Shown: in pieces, positions 42,973 to 52,007 of the stretch
How positions within the stretch are numbered: position 1 is the stretch's first letter
Layout: the number at the start of each line of letters is the position of its first letter
From: Leeuwenhoekiella sp044542075
GTDB taxonomy: Bacteria; Bacteroidota; Bacteroidia; Flavobacteriales; Flavobacteriaceae
Direction: 5' to 3'
NCBI RefSeq assembly: GCF_044542075.1
Contig: NZ_JBITTU010000004.1
Location: 310,001-374,000 of the forward strand
DNA length: 64,000 nt
Translations under genes and position numbers: made by a program
The notes under the pieces: generated by a model
Databases searched by the model: none
The model's input: only the letters and a program-made list of their open reading frames with translations
What the model was told of the DNA's origin: nothing

Positions 42973-43376
42973 GTCAAGTTGCAGACATTGTTCTAATTGA
43001 CGATGATGATGTATACCTATTTGTCGTAGGGCATATGTGTAATACCTACTGGCGTGATCTAAATGTAGTAACTATAACAGATGGGGAATTAGGTATAAAC
43101 TATCTTAAAAAATCAAAAGAAGATAATATACAGTTACCTAAACTAATTTTATTAGATATCAACATGCCGTACCTTGATGGCTGGGGATTTTTAAATGCAT
43201 TTAGATCTCAAGAAATAGATAAACAAGAAGAGATTACAATTTTTATGGTAACCTCTTCAAATAGAAGCTGTGATAAAAAACGTATGGAAAGTTATCCAGA
43301 GATAAACGGATTTATATTAAAGCCTGTTCGTAAAAAAGAATTGCATCAATTACTTGATTCAGTTTTTAAAAAATAA
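42969..43376 (+). CDS. single-domain response regulator (receiver)
   Basis: A 135-residue receiver, overlapping the kinase gene by 4 bases (ATGA). Acidic pocket IVLIDDDDVY, phospho-Asp in LLDINMPYLDGW, switch residue in FMVTSSN, and Lys in LKPVRKKEL. It has no DNA-binding domain. It is similar in size and layout to the receiver at 40310. Signals must leave by protein contact or by a phosphotransfer partner not in this window. Confidence 0.86.
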   Translation: MSQVADIVLIDDDDVYLFVVGHMCNTYWRDLNVVTITDGELGINYLKKSKEDNIQLPKLILLDINMPYLDGWGFLNAFRSQEIDKQEEITIFMVTSSNRSCDKKRMESYPEINGFILKPVRKKELHQLLDSVFKK

Positions 43377-43387
43377 TATGAGCAAGT

Positions 43388-43831
43388 TTACTTGATCTCC
43401 ACGATTTTAATTATCTGATCTCTAAAAGTTACAGTCTCTCCCACTTGTGCGCCGGTTAGTAACTCACCTATAGGTGAAGCGCTAGAAATACAATATACAT
43501 TGCCCGTAGCAAGTTTTAATTCTCCAAAAGGAATACCGATGAAATAACTGGCTTTATCTGTCAAAACTAAACTACCGTCTCCTATAATGGTGTTTGGAGT
43601 TAAACTTATACGACTTAAAATTTCTTTTTGTTTTTCAGTCTGATCTATTTGTCCTTGGGTGCGCTCCATTTCCTGCTGAATCATTTCAACTCCGGTTTCA
43701 TATTTATCTCCTGCACTGCTTTTCCCGTCACTTTCTCGTGATTCTATAAGCCCTGCTTTGGTCTCACGCAGTTGTTCAAGACGTTTATTTAAACGTTCTT
43801 TCAATTCGTGTATAAGTTCTTTTTTTAACAT
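43388..43831 (-). CDS. GreA/GreB-family transcription elongation factor-like protein
   Basis: A 147-residue protein with the Gre layout: an N-terminal coiled coil of about 70 residues (LIHELKERLNKRLEQLRE, ending about EKQKEI) and a C-terminal FKBP-like domain (LVLTDKASYFIGIPFGELKL, ISSASPIGELLTGAQVGETV). The coiled coil has SSAGDKYETGVEM rather than the classic acidic tip. Members of this group in Flavobacteriia are often mislabelled '3-oxoacyl-ACP synthase'; nothing here supports that. It would bind RNA polymerase, though cleavage activity is uncertain. Confidence 0.78.
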   Translation of the reverse strand: MLKKELIHELKERLNKRLEQLRETKAGLIESRESDGKSSAGDKYETGVEMIQQEMERTQGQIDQTEKQKEILSRISLTPNTIIGDGSLVLTDKASYFIGIPFGELKLATGNVYCISSASPIGELLTGAQVGETVTFRDQIIKIVEIK

Positions 43832-43913
43832 TTGCAGATTTATTTAAAGGCGGCGAAATTAAGCTAAAAGCAGTCACTTGCGCAGCTGTTTATTTTTATT
43901 TAAGAATAAAAAT

Positions 43914-44510
43914 CTACAAGTCTTTAACTACTTGTGTATGTGATAGTTTATCGTGAAAACCACTTTTAAATATTAAAAATGATAGGCGGTCTAGGGGTAT
44001 AAGCCTGCATAAGGTGCGTATAAGTATTGTAAGCGCACCGGGTTTAGACCCATCAAGATTTACTACTTTAGTTTTGGTAAAAAATTTTCCGAGGGTTTTT
44101 TGAGAAAAGTATTCAGATACGCCATAGTAAACCATAAATAGTATGAAAACCATACCGTAACCTATACTCAAAAGCAACTCATTATTAGAAGTAGTAAATA
44201 CTGAATCTAAAATAAATGTACCTGCTAAGATTAATAGTATAAAAACGATAAAATCTATAATAAAATTTACAAATCGTACTCCAGAATTTGTGACATACAA
44301 TTGTATTTCCTGCACAGCAGTATTCTGTTGAGCAGCGGCTTTTACCAGATTAGCCATTTGAATTTTTGAAATAGAGCGGTTTGAGAGTTCACGCTCTGCA
44401 GCAACTACGGTATCAGGTTTATATTTGTGAACCTCTACAGTAACAATTTTTACTAGCTCTATATCTGTATACTTTTGAATATTAGAGATTGTCTCTTTAC
44501 TTGCTGCCAT
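43914..44510 (-). CDS. RDD family membrane protein
   Basis: A 198-residue protein. An N-terminal soluble part of about 70 residues (TDIELVKIVTVEVHKYKPDT) is followed by an RDD domain: the first membrane helix includes FVNFIIDFIVFILLI with the family Asp, the second GYGMVFILFMVYYGVS, then a third hydrophobic stretch near the end. The role of RDD proteins is not known with certainty; some act in ion transport. A second gene pair around it is unrelated, so it appears alone. Confidence 0.8.
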   Translation of the reverse strand: MAASKETISNIQKYTDIELVKIVTVEVHKYKPDTVVAAERELSNRSISKIQMANLVKAAAQQNTAVQEIQLYVTNSGVRFVNFIIDFIVFILLILAGTFILDSVFTTSNNELLLSIGYGMVFILFMVYYGVSEYFSQKTLGKFFTKTKVVNLDGSKPGALTILIRTLCRLIPLDRLSFLIFKSGFHDKLSHTQVVKDL

Positions 44511-44589
44511 TTTTAAATATATAGATTTTAATTAACGTGAGGTTTTAGATTTTTATATTGCAAGAATCTAACTAATATACCGTTCATAT

Positions 44590-45585
44590 CTAGTTCTTTA
44601 AAAAGTTTTTTAAAGGGACTATAAATTTTTCAAAACGTTCTATATGGGGTAGGTGACCGGTATTTTCTATTTCTATTAAGCTGCTGTTAGGTATTTTCTG
44701 TTGGGTAGCTTTACCTAATTTATCATACAAGCCCATAGTTCTACGTATATTTTCAGAAACTAAAGGTTTACCTAATGCAGTGCGGTCACGATTACCTATA
44801 ATTAAAAGCGTAGGAACGTTAAGTTCAGAAAATTCATAAACAACAGGTTGTGTAAAAATCATATCATAGGTAAGTGCAGCGTTCCAGGCGATGGTTTTAT
44901 ATTCAGAATTGAGTGTCCACCCGGCTAACACATTTACCCACTCATCATAAGCAGGATCCCAATTACCATCATAATAACTCTCTAATTGATACTTTTTTAT
45001 TCCCTCATAATTTTTTATTAGTTCGTTCTCATACCACCATTCAACAGGTTTGTAAGGTACTTTTAGTTTCCAGTCTTCAAGACCAATTGGGTTTTCGAGA
45101 ATCAATTTTTCGGTTATTTCAGGAAACATAAGCGCAAATCGTGTTGCGAGCATACCACCCATAGAATGTCCTAAAACTGCAGTATTTTTTACGCCTATAT
45201 GGTCTAGAACAGCTTTGGTATTTAATGCTAGTTGCTGAAAGGTATAGTGAAAATGGTCTGGTTTTGAAGATTTTCCAAAGCCTATTTGATCAGGAACAAT
45301 TACTCGGTAACCATCGGCGGCTAACGCATCAATAGTAGTTTTCCAGTACGCACCATTAAAGTTTTTACCGTGTAGCAGCATGATGTTTTTACCGTTGTAA
45401 TTTTTTGGATTTACATCCATATAGGCCATTTCTAATTCTTGATTTTGAACCGAAATTATAATTTTATTTACTTCAAAAGGATACTCATAATTAGTGAGTT
45501 GTAGATCTAACAGTTGTAGTTGGCTTTCTTGAGCAGATACTAAAGATGCGCAAAGTATAAACAGGGTGAGGAATGTTTTTTTCAA
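44590..45585 (-). CDS. secreted alpha/beta-hydrolase
   Basis: The TTG at 45585 gives a perfect signal peptide (LKKTFLTLFILCASLVSAQ); the ATG at 45660 adds 25 residues ahead of it with no role. The 331-residue product has the nucleophile elbow GHSMGGML (catalytic Ser), the Asp region in NRDRTALGKP and the catalytic His in TGHLPHIE. The oxyanion loop is LLHGKNFNGAYW. It is likely a periplasmic esterase or C-C hydrolase; the substrate is unknown. Because of the TTG, automatic annotation may give the longer form. Confidence 0.82.
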   Translation of the reverse strand: MKKTFLTLFILCASLVSAQESQLQLLDLQLTNYEYPFEVNKIIISVQNQELEMAYMDVNPKNYNGKNIMLLHGKNFNGAYWKTTIDALAADGYRVIVPDQIGFGKSSKPDHFHYTFQQLALNTKAVLDHIGVKNTAVLGHSMGGMLATRFALMFPEITEKLILENPIGLEDWKLKVPYKPVEWWYENELIKNYEGIKKYQLESYYDGNWDPAYDEWVNVLAGWTLNSEYKTIAWNAALTYDMIFTQPVVYEFSELNVPTLLIIGNRDRTALGKPLVSENIRRTMGLYDKLGKATQQKIPNSSLIEIENTGHLPHIERFEKFIVPLKNFLKN

Positions 45586-45742
45586 GACGGAAAGTTTAAA
45601 TATGTAATTATTTGTGGGTATTATCACTTCAAGATTACTAAAACTTAATGAGCTGCTCAACTCTTTAATATATCTTTAAAGCAGATAACAAGCCTATTTT
45701 AAACGGAAAGAATATCTAAATTGTGCCTTTAAAATTTCTTTA

Positions 45743-46663
45743 ATGAACTCATCTCACATTAGCAGAAGAAACTCACTTAAGCTTTTTGCTTTAACCGGAA
45801 CTACGCTTTTAGCAATGCCTAATCTGTTATTAAGTTGTGATAGTAAAAGAGATTTTAAAATCCGTTTTGGAATTTTGACAGATTCTCATTACGCCAATCG
45901 CGAACCGGTAGGAACTCGGTTTTATCGGGATTCAATACCTAAAATGCAGGAAGCAATTGAAGAATTAAATTCTCAGCATTTAGATTTTTTAATTCATCTG
46001 GGAGATTTTAAAGATCAGGATTCAGCTGCAAAAGCAGAAGATACATTAACATATCTTAGAGAGATTGAAGCTGTATTCCAAAGATTTAAAGGGGATAACT
46101 ATCACGCGCTGGGTAATCACGATGTTGATAGCATTACCAAAGAGCAATTTTTAAAAAATATTGATAATACCGGCCAGAAAACTGCAGTGAGTTATTATGC
46201 ATATGAGGCTAACGGGTTACAATTTATTGTACTGGACGCTAATTATGATGCCGATGGGACTTCGCATTATTTTGCCGAAGGTTCAGACTGGGAAAATGCT
46301 AATATTCCTGAAGAAGAAATGGAGTGGTTTGCAAACATATTGGCAAACTCAGATTTGCCTACCGTTGTTTTTTGCCATCATCCCCTGTATGAGTATTATA
46401 AAGAAGGTTCAAAGTTTCATGTGACCAATTACGCTGAAATTCAGCAGCTAATGGAAGCTAACGGAAACGTGATTGCCTGCCTCCACGGCCACGTACATGC
46501 AGAGGATTTTAAGGAGATTAATGGTATACATTATATAACCCAATTAGGAATGGTAGATTATGAAGGTCTTGATAATAATACCTTTAGTATTGTAGAAATC
46601 ACACCTAACCAACTTAAAATAGAAGGATATAAACGTGCATCAAATAAGGATATTCTGCTTTAA
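45743..46663 (+). CDS. metallophosphoesterase with twin-arginine signal
   Basis: A 306-residue calcineurin-like phosphoesterase. The N-terminus RRNSLKLFALTGTTLLAM has the twin-Arg pattern followed by a hydrophobic stretch and a Cys at 32 (LLLSC), so a folded lipoprotein exported by Tat is likely. Metal motifs: DSHY (Asp47, His49), LGDFKD (Asp88), GNHD, HHPL, and HGHVH. It hydrolyses phosphate esters outside the cytoplasm. The stop lies 1 base from the convergent Lrp stop. Confidence 0.88.
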   Translation: MNSSHISRRNSLKLFALTGTTLLAMPNLLLSCDSKRDFKIRFGILTDSHYANREPVGTRFYRDSIPKMQEAIEELNSQHLDFLIHLGDFKDQDSAAKAEDTLTYLREIEAVFQRFKGDNYHALGNHDVDSITKEQFLKNIDNTGQKTAVSYYAYEANGLQFIVLDANYDADGTSHYFAEGSDWENANIPEEEMEWFANILANSDLPTVVFCHHPLYEYYKEGSKFHVTNYAEIQQLMEANGNVIACLHGHVHAEDFKEINGIHYITQLGMVDYEGLDNNTFSIVEITPNQLKIEGYKRASNKDILL

Positions 46664-46664
46664 A

Positions 46665-47126
46665 TTAAAAATCTATAGCTGTGGTATTGTGTATTTCTTT
46701 CAGTACAAAATAACTTTCTAATACGCCTATATTCTGAATTTTTGAAAGCTTACTGCGCACAAACTCGTGGTACTCTTCAAGACCTCCTAAATGTATTTTT
46801 AAGAAAAAATCTACTTTACCTGCCATATGGTAGCATTCCTGTACTTCAACTAGTTCTTTAATCTGGCGTTCAAACGTATCTATAAAACCCTCGTTATGAT
46901 AACGTAGAGATACCATACAAATCGCTGTTACCGGTCTGTTTAGCATCTTTTTATCTAAAATTGCGACATAATTTTTTATATACCTTTTTTTTTCTAGACG
47001 CCGTATTCGCTCATAAACCGGTGATGCTGTTAGGTTCAATTGTTCTGCAATATCTTTAGTTGTCTTCTTCGCATCCTCCTGTAAAATTCTTAGAATTTTT
47101 AGATCGGTTTCATCTAGTGTTTCCAT
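46665..47126 (-). CDS. Lrp/AsnC family transcriptional regulator
   Basis: A 153-residue regulator with an N-terminal HTH (LKILRILQEDAKKTTKDIAE, residues about 8-55) and a C-terminal RAM domain (CMVSLRYHNEGF; MAGKVDFFLKIHL) that binds amino acids. It is divergent from the tdh-kbl operon with only 164 bases between the starts, so it most likely responds to an amino acid and controls threonine breakdown. Confidence 0.92.
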   Translation of the reverse strand: METLDETDLKILRILQEDAKKTTKDIAEQLNLTASPVYERIRRLEKKRYIKNYVAILDKKMLNRPVTAICMVSLRYHNEGFIDTFERQIKELVEVQECYHMAGKVDFFLKIHLGGLEEYHEFVRSKLSKIQNIGVLESYFVLKEIHNTTAIDF

Positions 47127-47290
47127 AAAAGAAAATTTTCCTGTTTATAAGATTAGTTCATAACAGTATTAGGCGATAATTCTGCTAAATATTTATATTA
47201 AAGATAAAATTACTTAATTTTTAGAGTTTAGCAGTTTTTAATATGGTTTGAATTGTGTTTTTGCTAATTTTATGTTGAAATAAAGTTGTT

Positions 47291-48253
47291 ATGAAAGAGC
47301 CTAAAATTTTAATTACCGGAGCTTTTGGTCAGTTGGGAACAGCACTTACTGAAGCTCTAATATCAAAATACGGATCTGATGCTGTAGTAGCTACAGATCT
47401 TCATATACGGGAAGAATTTAGTTGTAAAACATTAAAGCTTGACGCTACAGATATTCAAGCATTAGATGATGTTGTAAGACAGCAAAAGATCACTCAGATT
47501 TACCATCTCGCAGCCATATTATCTGCAAAAGGAGAAGAAAAACCTTTACAAACCTGGGATTTAAACAATTCTACCTTTTTTAATGTTCTTGAGGTAGCAC
47601 GTTTAAATGCTATTAAAAAGGTGTTTTTCCCAAGTTCAATAGCTGTTTTTGGTCCAGATGCTCGCAAAGAACACGTGCCTCACGATTTTGCGCTGCATCC
47701 TACAACTGTTTACGGTATAAGTAAAGTAGCCGGTGAGCATTGGGCACGTTATTACAATGCTAAATACAATTTAGATGTACGTTGCTTACGTTATCCCGGT
47801 CTAATAAGTTATCAATCTTTACCAGGTGGAGGTACAACAGATTATGCAGTAGATATCTTTCATAAAGCAATTAATGGAGAAAATTTTGTAAGTTATCTTC
47901 AAGAAGATACGCAGTTACCTATGTTATATATGGATGATGCCATTGAGGCAACACTTCAATTAATGGAAGCACCTAAGGAAGCTATAAAAACAGTAGGTTA
48001 TAATATTCAGGGAATTAGTTTTTCGCCTAAAGAGCTTTTAGAAGCGATTCAAAAACACATTCCAGAATTTAAAGCCGCGTACAAACCAGATCATAGACAA
48101 GCAATTGCAGAAAGCTGGCCTATATCACTAGACGATCGTGCTGCACAGGCAGAGTGGGGTTGGAAACCAAAATACGATCTTGCAAAAATGACTCAGGAAA
48201 TGCTGAAGCAACTCGAGTTAAAAAAAAATAACAGTCAGAAACAACACGCATAA
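47291..48253 (+). CDS. tdh: NAD-dependent L-threonine dehydrogenase (short-chain, epimerase-like type)
   Basis: A 320-residue enzyme of the extended short-chain family. The Rossmann motif is GAFGQLG (10-16), the catalytic Tyr141 and Lys145 are in YGISKVAGE. The set of surface loops (PGGGTTDYAVDIFHKAI; QLPMLYMDDAIE) is that of the SDR-type threonine dehydrogenases and not of classical zinc Tdh. It oxidises threonine to 2-amino-3-ketobutyrate. Kbl follows 10 bases later, and together they split threonine to glycine and acetyl-CoA. Candidate promoter TAATTTTA lies at 47265-47272. Confidence 0.88.
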   Translation: MKEPKILITGAFGQLGTALTEALISKYGSDAVVATDLHIREEFSCKTLKLDATDIQALDDVVRQQKITQIYHLAAILSAKGEEKPLQTWDLNNSTFFNVLEVARLNAIKKVFFPSSIAVFGPDARKEHVPHDFALHPTTVYGISKVAGEHWARYYNAKYNLDVRCLRYPGLISYQSLPGGGTTDYAVDIFHKAINGENFVSYLQEDTQLPMLYMDDAIEATLQLMEAPKEAIKTVGYNIQGISFSPKELLEAIQKHIPEFKAAYKPDHRQAIAESWPISLDDRAAQAEWGWKPKYDLAKMTQEMLKQLELKKNNSQKQHA

Positions 48254-48263
48254 AAATCACACT

Positions 48264-49451
48264 ATGTTTACATCAGTAAGAGAAAATATACAGAACGAAC
48301 TAGAAGAAATACGGGAAGCCGGTCTTTATAAAGAAGAACGTATAATAACCACTCCTCAACGGGCTAAAATAAATACACAAAACGGATCTGAAGTTTTAAA
48401 CTTTTGCGCAAACAATTATTTAGGACTTTCTGCACATCCAGATATTATCGAGGCAGGAATTTCAGCGATTAAAACACATGGTTTTGGTCTTTCTTCTGTA
48501 CGTTTTATTTGTGGAACTCAAGACATTCACAAAGAGTTAGAGCGTAAAACTGCTGAATTTTTAGGGACCGAAGATTGTATTTTATATGCTGCAGCTTTTG
48601 ATGCTAACGGCGGTGTTTTTGAGCCTATTTTGGGCAAAGAAGATGCTATTATTTCTGACGAATTAAATCACGCCAGTATTATAGACGGCATACGTTTATG
48701 TAAAGCTGCCCGTCACCGATACAGTCATAACAATATGGAATCTCTTGAGGAAGAATTGAAAAAAGCTTCAGGAGCCCGAAGAAAGTTAATTGTTACAGAC
48801 GGTGTGTTTTCTATGGATGGTACAATTGCACAACTGGACAAAATTTGTGATCTGGCCGATAAACACGATGCTATGGTAATGGTAGATGATTGCCACGCCA
48901 CCGGTTTTATAGGTGAGAACGGTAAAGGTAGTCACGAGTACAATAATGTGATGGGACGTGTTGATATCATTACAGGAACCTACGGTAAGGCCTTAGGTGG
49001 CGCTTCTGGTGGTTTTACTGCTGCCCGAAAAGAGATTGTAGATATGCTGCGTCAAAAATCGAGACCGTATTTATTTTCAAATACGCTGGCTCCCGCAATT
49101 GCAGGAGCATCTATAAAAGCTATAGATATGTTGAGCACTTCTGCAGATTTAATTGCAAAAGTTCAAAACAATGCAAAACGTTTTAGAAAAGAAATGACAG
49201 ATGCAGGCTTTGATATTATACCGGGAGTGCATCCTATTGTTCCTATAATGCTATACGATGCTAAGGTCGCTCAGGAATTTGCAGCAAAATTATTAGGAGA
49301 AGGTATTTATGTGATTGCATTTTTCTATCCGGTAGTGCCGCAAGAAAAAGCACGTATTCGAGTACAGTTATCTGCAGCTCATGAAGATGAGCATATTACA
49401 AAAGCAGTTGCAGCATTTACTAAAGTAGGTAAGCAGCTGGGAGTTATTTAA
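48264..49451 (+). CDS. kbl: glycine C-acetyltransferase (2-amino-3-ketobutyrate CoA ligase)
   Basis: A 395-residue PLP enzyme of the alpha-oxoamine synthase group. The PLP Lys is Lys242 in GTYGKALGGASGG, and the DDCHATG motif is at 208-214. It cleaves 2-amino-3-ketobutyrate with CoA to glycine and acetyl-CoA in the cytoplasm. It is the second gene of the threonine operon, 10 bases after tdh, with a terminator after it. Confidence 0.94.
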   Translation: MFTSVRENIQNELEEIREAGLYKEERIITTPQRAKINTQNGSEVLNFCANNYLGLSAHPDIIEAGISAIKTHGFGLSSVRFICGTQDIHKELERKTAEFLGTEDCILYAAAFDANGGVFEPILGKEDAIISDELNHASIIDGIRLCKAARHRYSHNNMESLEEELKKASGARRKLIVTDGVFSMDGTIAQLDKICDLADKHDAMVMVDDCHATGFIGENGKGSHEYNNVMGRVDIITGTYGKALGGASGGFTAARKEIVDMLRQKSRPYLFSNTLAPAIAGASIKAIDMLSTSADLIAKVQNNAKRFRKEMTDAGFDIIPGVHPIVPIMLYDAKVAQEFAAKLLGEGIYVIAFFYPVVPQEKARIRVQLSAAHEDEHITKAVAAFTKVGKQLGVI

Positions 49452-49477
49452 AATTAAAATTGCGTTTAATTCTAAAG

Positions 49478-49508
49478 TGCCTTGCGTTTATCGCGGGGCA
49501 TTTTTTGT
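49478..49508 (+). terminator. terminator of the tdh-kbl operon
   Basis: TGCCTTGCG and CGCGGGGCA arms (with two G-T pairs) and a TTTAT loop, followed by TTTTTT. Confidence 0.75.
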
Positions 49509-49589
49509 TTTACCAAGACTTGATTTGAGAAAATATAATAAAAATGTGAAATAAACACTTATATTTAAGCTTCGCTAAATTTCACTAAA

Positions 49590-50618
49590 ATGAAACTCTT
49601 TAAGCTTTCCATTTGCTTGCTTTTTTTAATTACTACTTTAAATTTACAAAGCTGTAAGCCCACAACACAACTGCCCGAAAGAAGTATAATCACATACAAT
49701 AACCCTATAGTACCTCAGCGTGCAGATCCTTGGGTATATAAAGATATAGATGGTACTTATTATTTTATTGCGACTGTTCCTGAGTATGATCGTATAGAAT
49801 TACGCCAGTCAAAAACACTAAATGGCTTAGGTACTGCGGAAGCTAAAGTGATCTGGACTAAACACACACAAGGCATTATGGGGGCACATATCTGGGCTCC
49901 AGAATTACATAAAATTAATGGGAAGTGGATTATTTATTTTGCAGCGGGAGATGTCGAAGATGTATGGCATATACGTATGTACGCGCTCTCAAATACATCT
50001 GAAAATCCTATGGAAGGAGAATGGGTTGAGGAAGGGCAAATTAAAACTGAAAGAGATTCATTTTCGCTAGATGCTACTACATTTGAACACAATGGAGAAC
50101 GCTATTTAATATGGGCACAAAGTGTTCGGGAAGGAGAAAATACCTCCCTTGTACTGTCTAAAATGGAAACTCCTACACAACTTAAAGGAGAAGAATTAAT
50201 TATATCAGATCCTGAGTTTAACTGGGAGCGTATAGGCTATAAAGTAAATGAAGGTCCGGCTGTTATTAAACGTAACGGAAAGATTTTTGTTACCTATTCT
50301 GCAAGTGCCACAGATAGCAATTATGCTGTAGGTTTACTCTGGGCAGATGAGCAAGCAGATTTAATGAATTTAGCAAACTGGCATAAATCTGAAACACCAG
50401 TTTTTTCAACTAATGAGGAAGTAAGAAGATATGGTCCTGGTCATAGCTCATTTACGGTTGCAGAAGATGGTAAAACGGATGTCTTAATTTATCACGCACG
50501 TGTATATAAACAAATACGAGGCAACTCCTTGCAAGACTTTAACAGGCACACACGAGCTCGTGTTGTTAAATGGGATGAGAAAGGATTCCCAGACTTTATG
50601 CAGTCTAAAACAGATTAA
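49590..50618 (+). CDS. glycoside hydrolase family 43 lipoprotein
   Basis: A 342-residue lipoprotein (Cys22 after LNLQS). The GH43 acidic residues are Asp46 (RADPWV), Asp161 (SLDATTF) and Glu221 (VNEGPAVI). It differs from the GH43 at 2363 in the loops around these residues (AHIWAPELHKINGKW against VWAPSVIKAKNGKF), so the substrate may differ. It acts on arabinose- or xylose-type glycans at the surface or in the periplasm. It is convergent with a DUF4861 gene, a pairing that fits a small glycan locus. Confidence 0.87.
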   Translation: MKLFKLSICLLFLITTLNLQSCKPTTQLPERSIITYNNPIVPQRADPWVYKDIDGTYYFIATVPEYDRIELRQSKTLNGLGTAEAKVIWTKHTQGIMGAHIWAPELHKINGKWIIYFAAGDVEDVWHIRMYALSNTSENPMEGEWVEEGQIKTERDSFSLDATTFEHNGERYLIWAQSVREGENTSLVLSKMETPTQLKGEELIISDPEFNWERIGYKVNEGPAVIKRNGKIFVTYSASATDSNYAVGLLWADEQADLMNLANWHKSETPVFSTNEEVRRYGPGHSSFTVAEDGKTDVLIYHARVYKQIRGNSLQDFNRHTRARVVKWDEKGFPDFMQSKTD

Positions 50619-50639
50619 TAATCACATATATTAGCCCTA

Positions 50640-50680
50640 AAAAAAAGCCTCGATTCAAATTCTGAAATGAGGCTTTTTTG
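50640..50680. terminator. bidirectional terminator between GH43 and DUF4861 genes
   Basis: AAAAAAGCCTC and GAGGCTTTTTT arms with a long loop. Serves both convergent genes. Confidence 0.75.
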
Positions 50681-50696
50681 TGTGATTAGACTTGAT

Positions 50697-51884
50697 TTAC
50701 TTAGAAAAACTAACCTGTAATGGGTTTGATAATTTTTCTGATGTTGTATTTAGAAAAGTAAGCCATTCTTGTTCATTTGTAAACTGGCCGCTTTTTTTCC
50801 AACCAAAACCTGCATAATAAATCACTTTGTTATTCTCAACGTTTATGTGCGCGTAGAGGTTACTTTCATCTTGCTTTGGTGTAAGATACTTTTCGGTAGC
50901 TTGAAGCCCTTGCGGAATAATTAGTGCCGATCCTAAGTCAGAATCATCAATGTGTTCCCAGTAAGAAATCCATTTATTTTCTTCATTTACTGATGTTTTT
51001 CCGGTATTGGAGTGTAAGGTAAGGCCGGCAGAAACGGTATCTGCACCGGTAATTGTGATTTCAAATTTAGAAAAATTGCTTCCGTAGTCGAGAGATATTT
51101 TTTTCTGCTCGGTTATTTGGGTCCCATTAGCATCCCAATCTTCATACTCGAGAATAAAACTGGTGCGTAAGGGTCCTGTCGTTAAAGTTTTCCACGTAGT
51201 AAAATTTTTAGAGTAGTAATAGGTTGAATCTTTTTTTACAGCAATACCGCCTATTCCTCTACTTGCACCTACGTGAAAATTATCTAAACCTTCGCCCGTA
51301 TCTTCGTGATAGGTTCCGGCTCCTGAAGTCATTTTTTTATACCATTTATTGATAATAGGGTAATCAACGCGTTTAAGCCAGGCGTCTATTCCACTTGATA
51401 AAGTGCCACCGGGTATCTTATCTTCAATCATTTTTTGCGCCACAGGGCCATAAGTTCTAAAAGCAACTTTGTTGTTTTCCCAGGCATAATCATCTGTTCG
51501 CTCAGGTACAAAACGCGAGTACACAGCAGGGTCTGTTGTGCTAGTATCAGGTTTTTTATAGCTACTTGTAAGATTGTATGTATTAGTACTCTTAGCAGCT
51601 ATCTCAGGCTGAAAAATGACCACATCTGCTACGCCATCACCATCTTCATCAACTAATTGACTCATTAAGGTATCTTTAGACTTGGTTTGTATAACGGCTA
51701 TGGTAGTTGTTGTATCTCTTCGATTAAATGTAGTTAACCGATCAAGATCTACAGATACAGTCTCGTAAGAACGGTCTTCATTTAATGTATTTGTAACTAT
51801 AACTTGTAGAGCAGAATTTTTAACGCCACAACTCGATAAAGCTAGCAGTGTGGTGGCAAGAAAAGCATTTTTAGAATAGTGCAT
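50697..51884 (-). CDS. DUF4861 family lipoprotein
   Basis: A 395-residue lipoprotein (Cys19 after LALSS). The N-terminus carries an Ig-like strand region with the family opening (LQVIVTNTLNEDRSYETVSV), and the body has GPVAQKMIEDKI, YPIINKWYKKMTSGAGTYHE, and the beta-sandwich end (YEDWDANG; HSNTGKTSVNEE). DUF4861 proteins are common in polysaccharide-lyase loci; one view is that they act on unsaturated uronates, which I cannot confirm. Here it faces a GH43 gene and has no lyase gene nearby. Confidence 0.78.
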   Translation of the reverse strand: MHYSKNAFLATTLLALSSCGVKNSALQVIVTNTLNEDRSYETVSVDLDRLTTFNRRDTTTTIAVIQTKSKDTLMSQLVDEDGDGVADVVIFQPEIAAKSTNTYNLTSSYKKPDTSTTDPAVYSRFVPERTDDYAWENNKVAFRTYGPVAQKMIEDKIPGGTLSSGIDAWLKRVDYPIINKWYKKMTSGAGTYHEDTGEGLDNFHVGASRGIGGIAVKKDSTYYYSKNFTTWKTLTTGPLRTSFILEYEDWDANGTQITEQKKISLDYGSNFSKFEITITGADTVSAGLTLHSNTGKTSVNEENKWISYWEHIDDSDLGSALIIPQGLQATEKYLTPKQDESNLYAHINVENNKVIYYAGFGWKKSGQFTNEQEWLTFLNTTSEKLSNPLQVSFSK

Positions 51885-52007
51885 GGAACTGGATTAGAGT
51901 TATCAAAATTTGAAATCCGAAGTTAGCGCACTTTTCTTTTCTATTAAAGCATTTGACTAAGAGATTAATTTAGAGCTTCTTTTATAGCATTTCAATTAAA
52001 TAAGAAT

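Noticed and set aside
43388..43831. Annotation as 3-oxoacyl-ACP synthase
   Set aside because: The protein is only 147 residues and has coiled-coil plus FKBP-like layout of a Gre factor; no ketosynthase motif is present.
49576..49583. TAAATTTC as promoter of the second GH43 gene
   Set aside because: It would start the transcript at the start codon itself (leaderless); one mismatch and no -33 box make it too weak.
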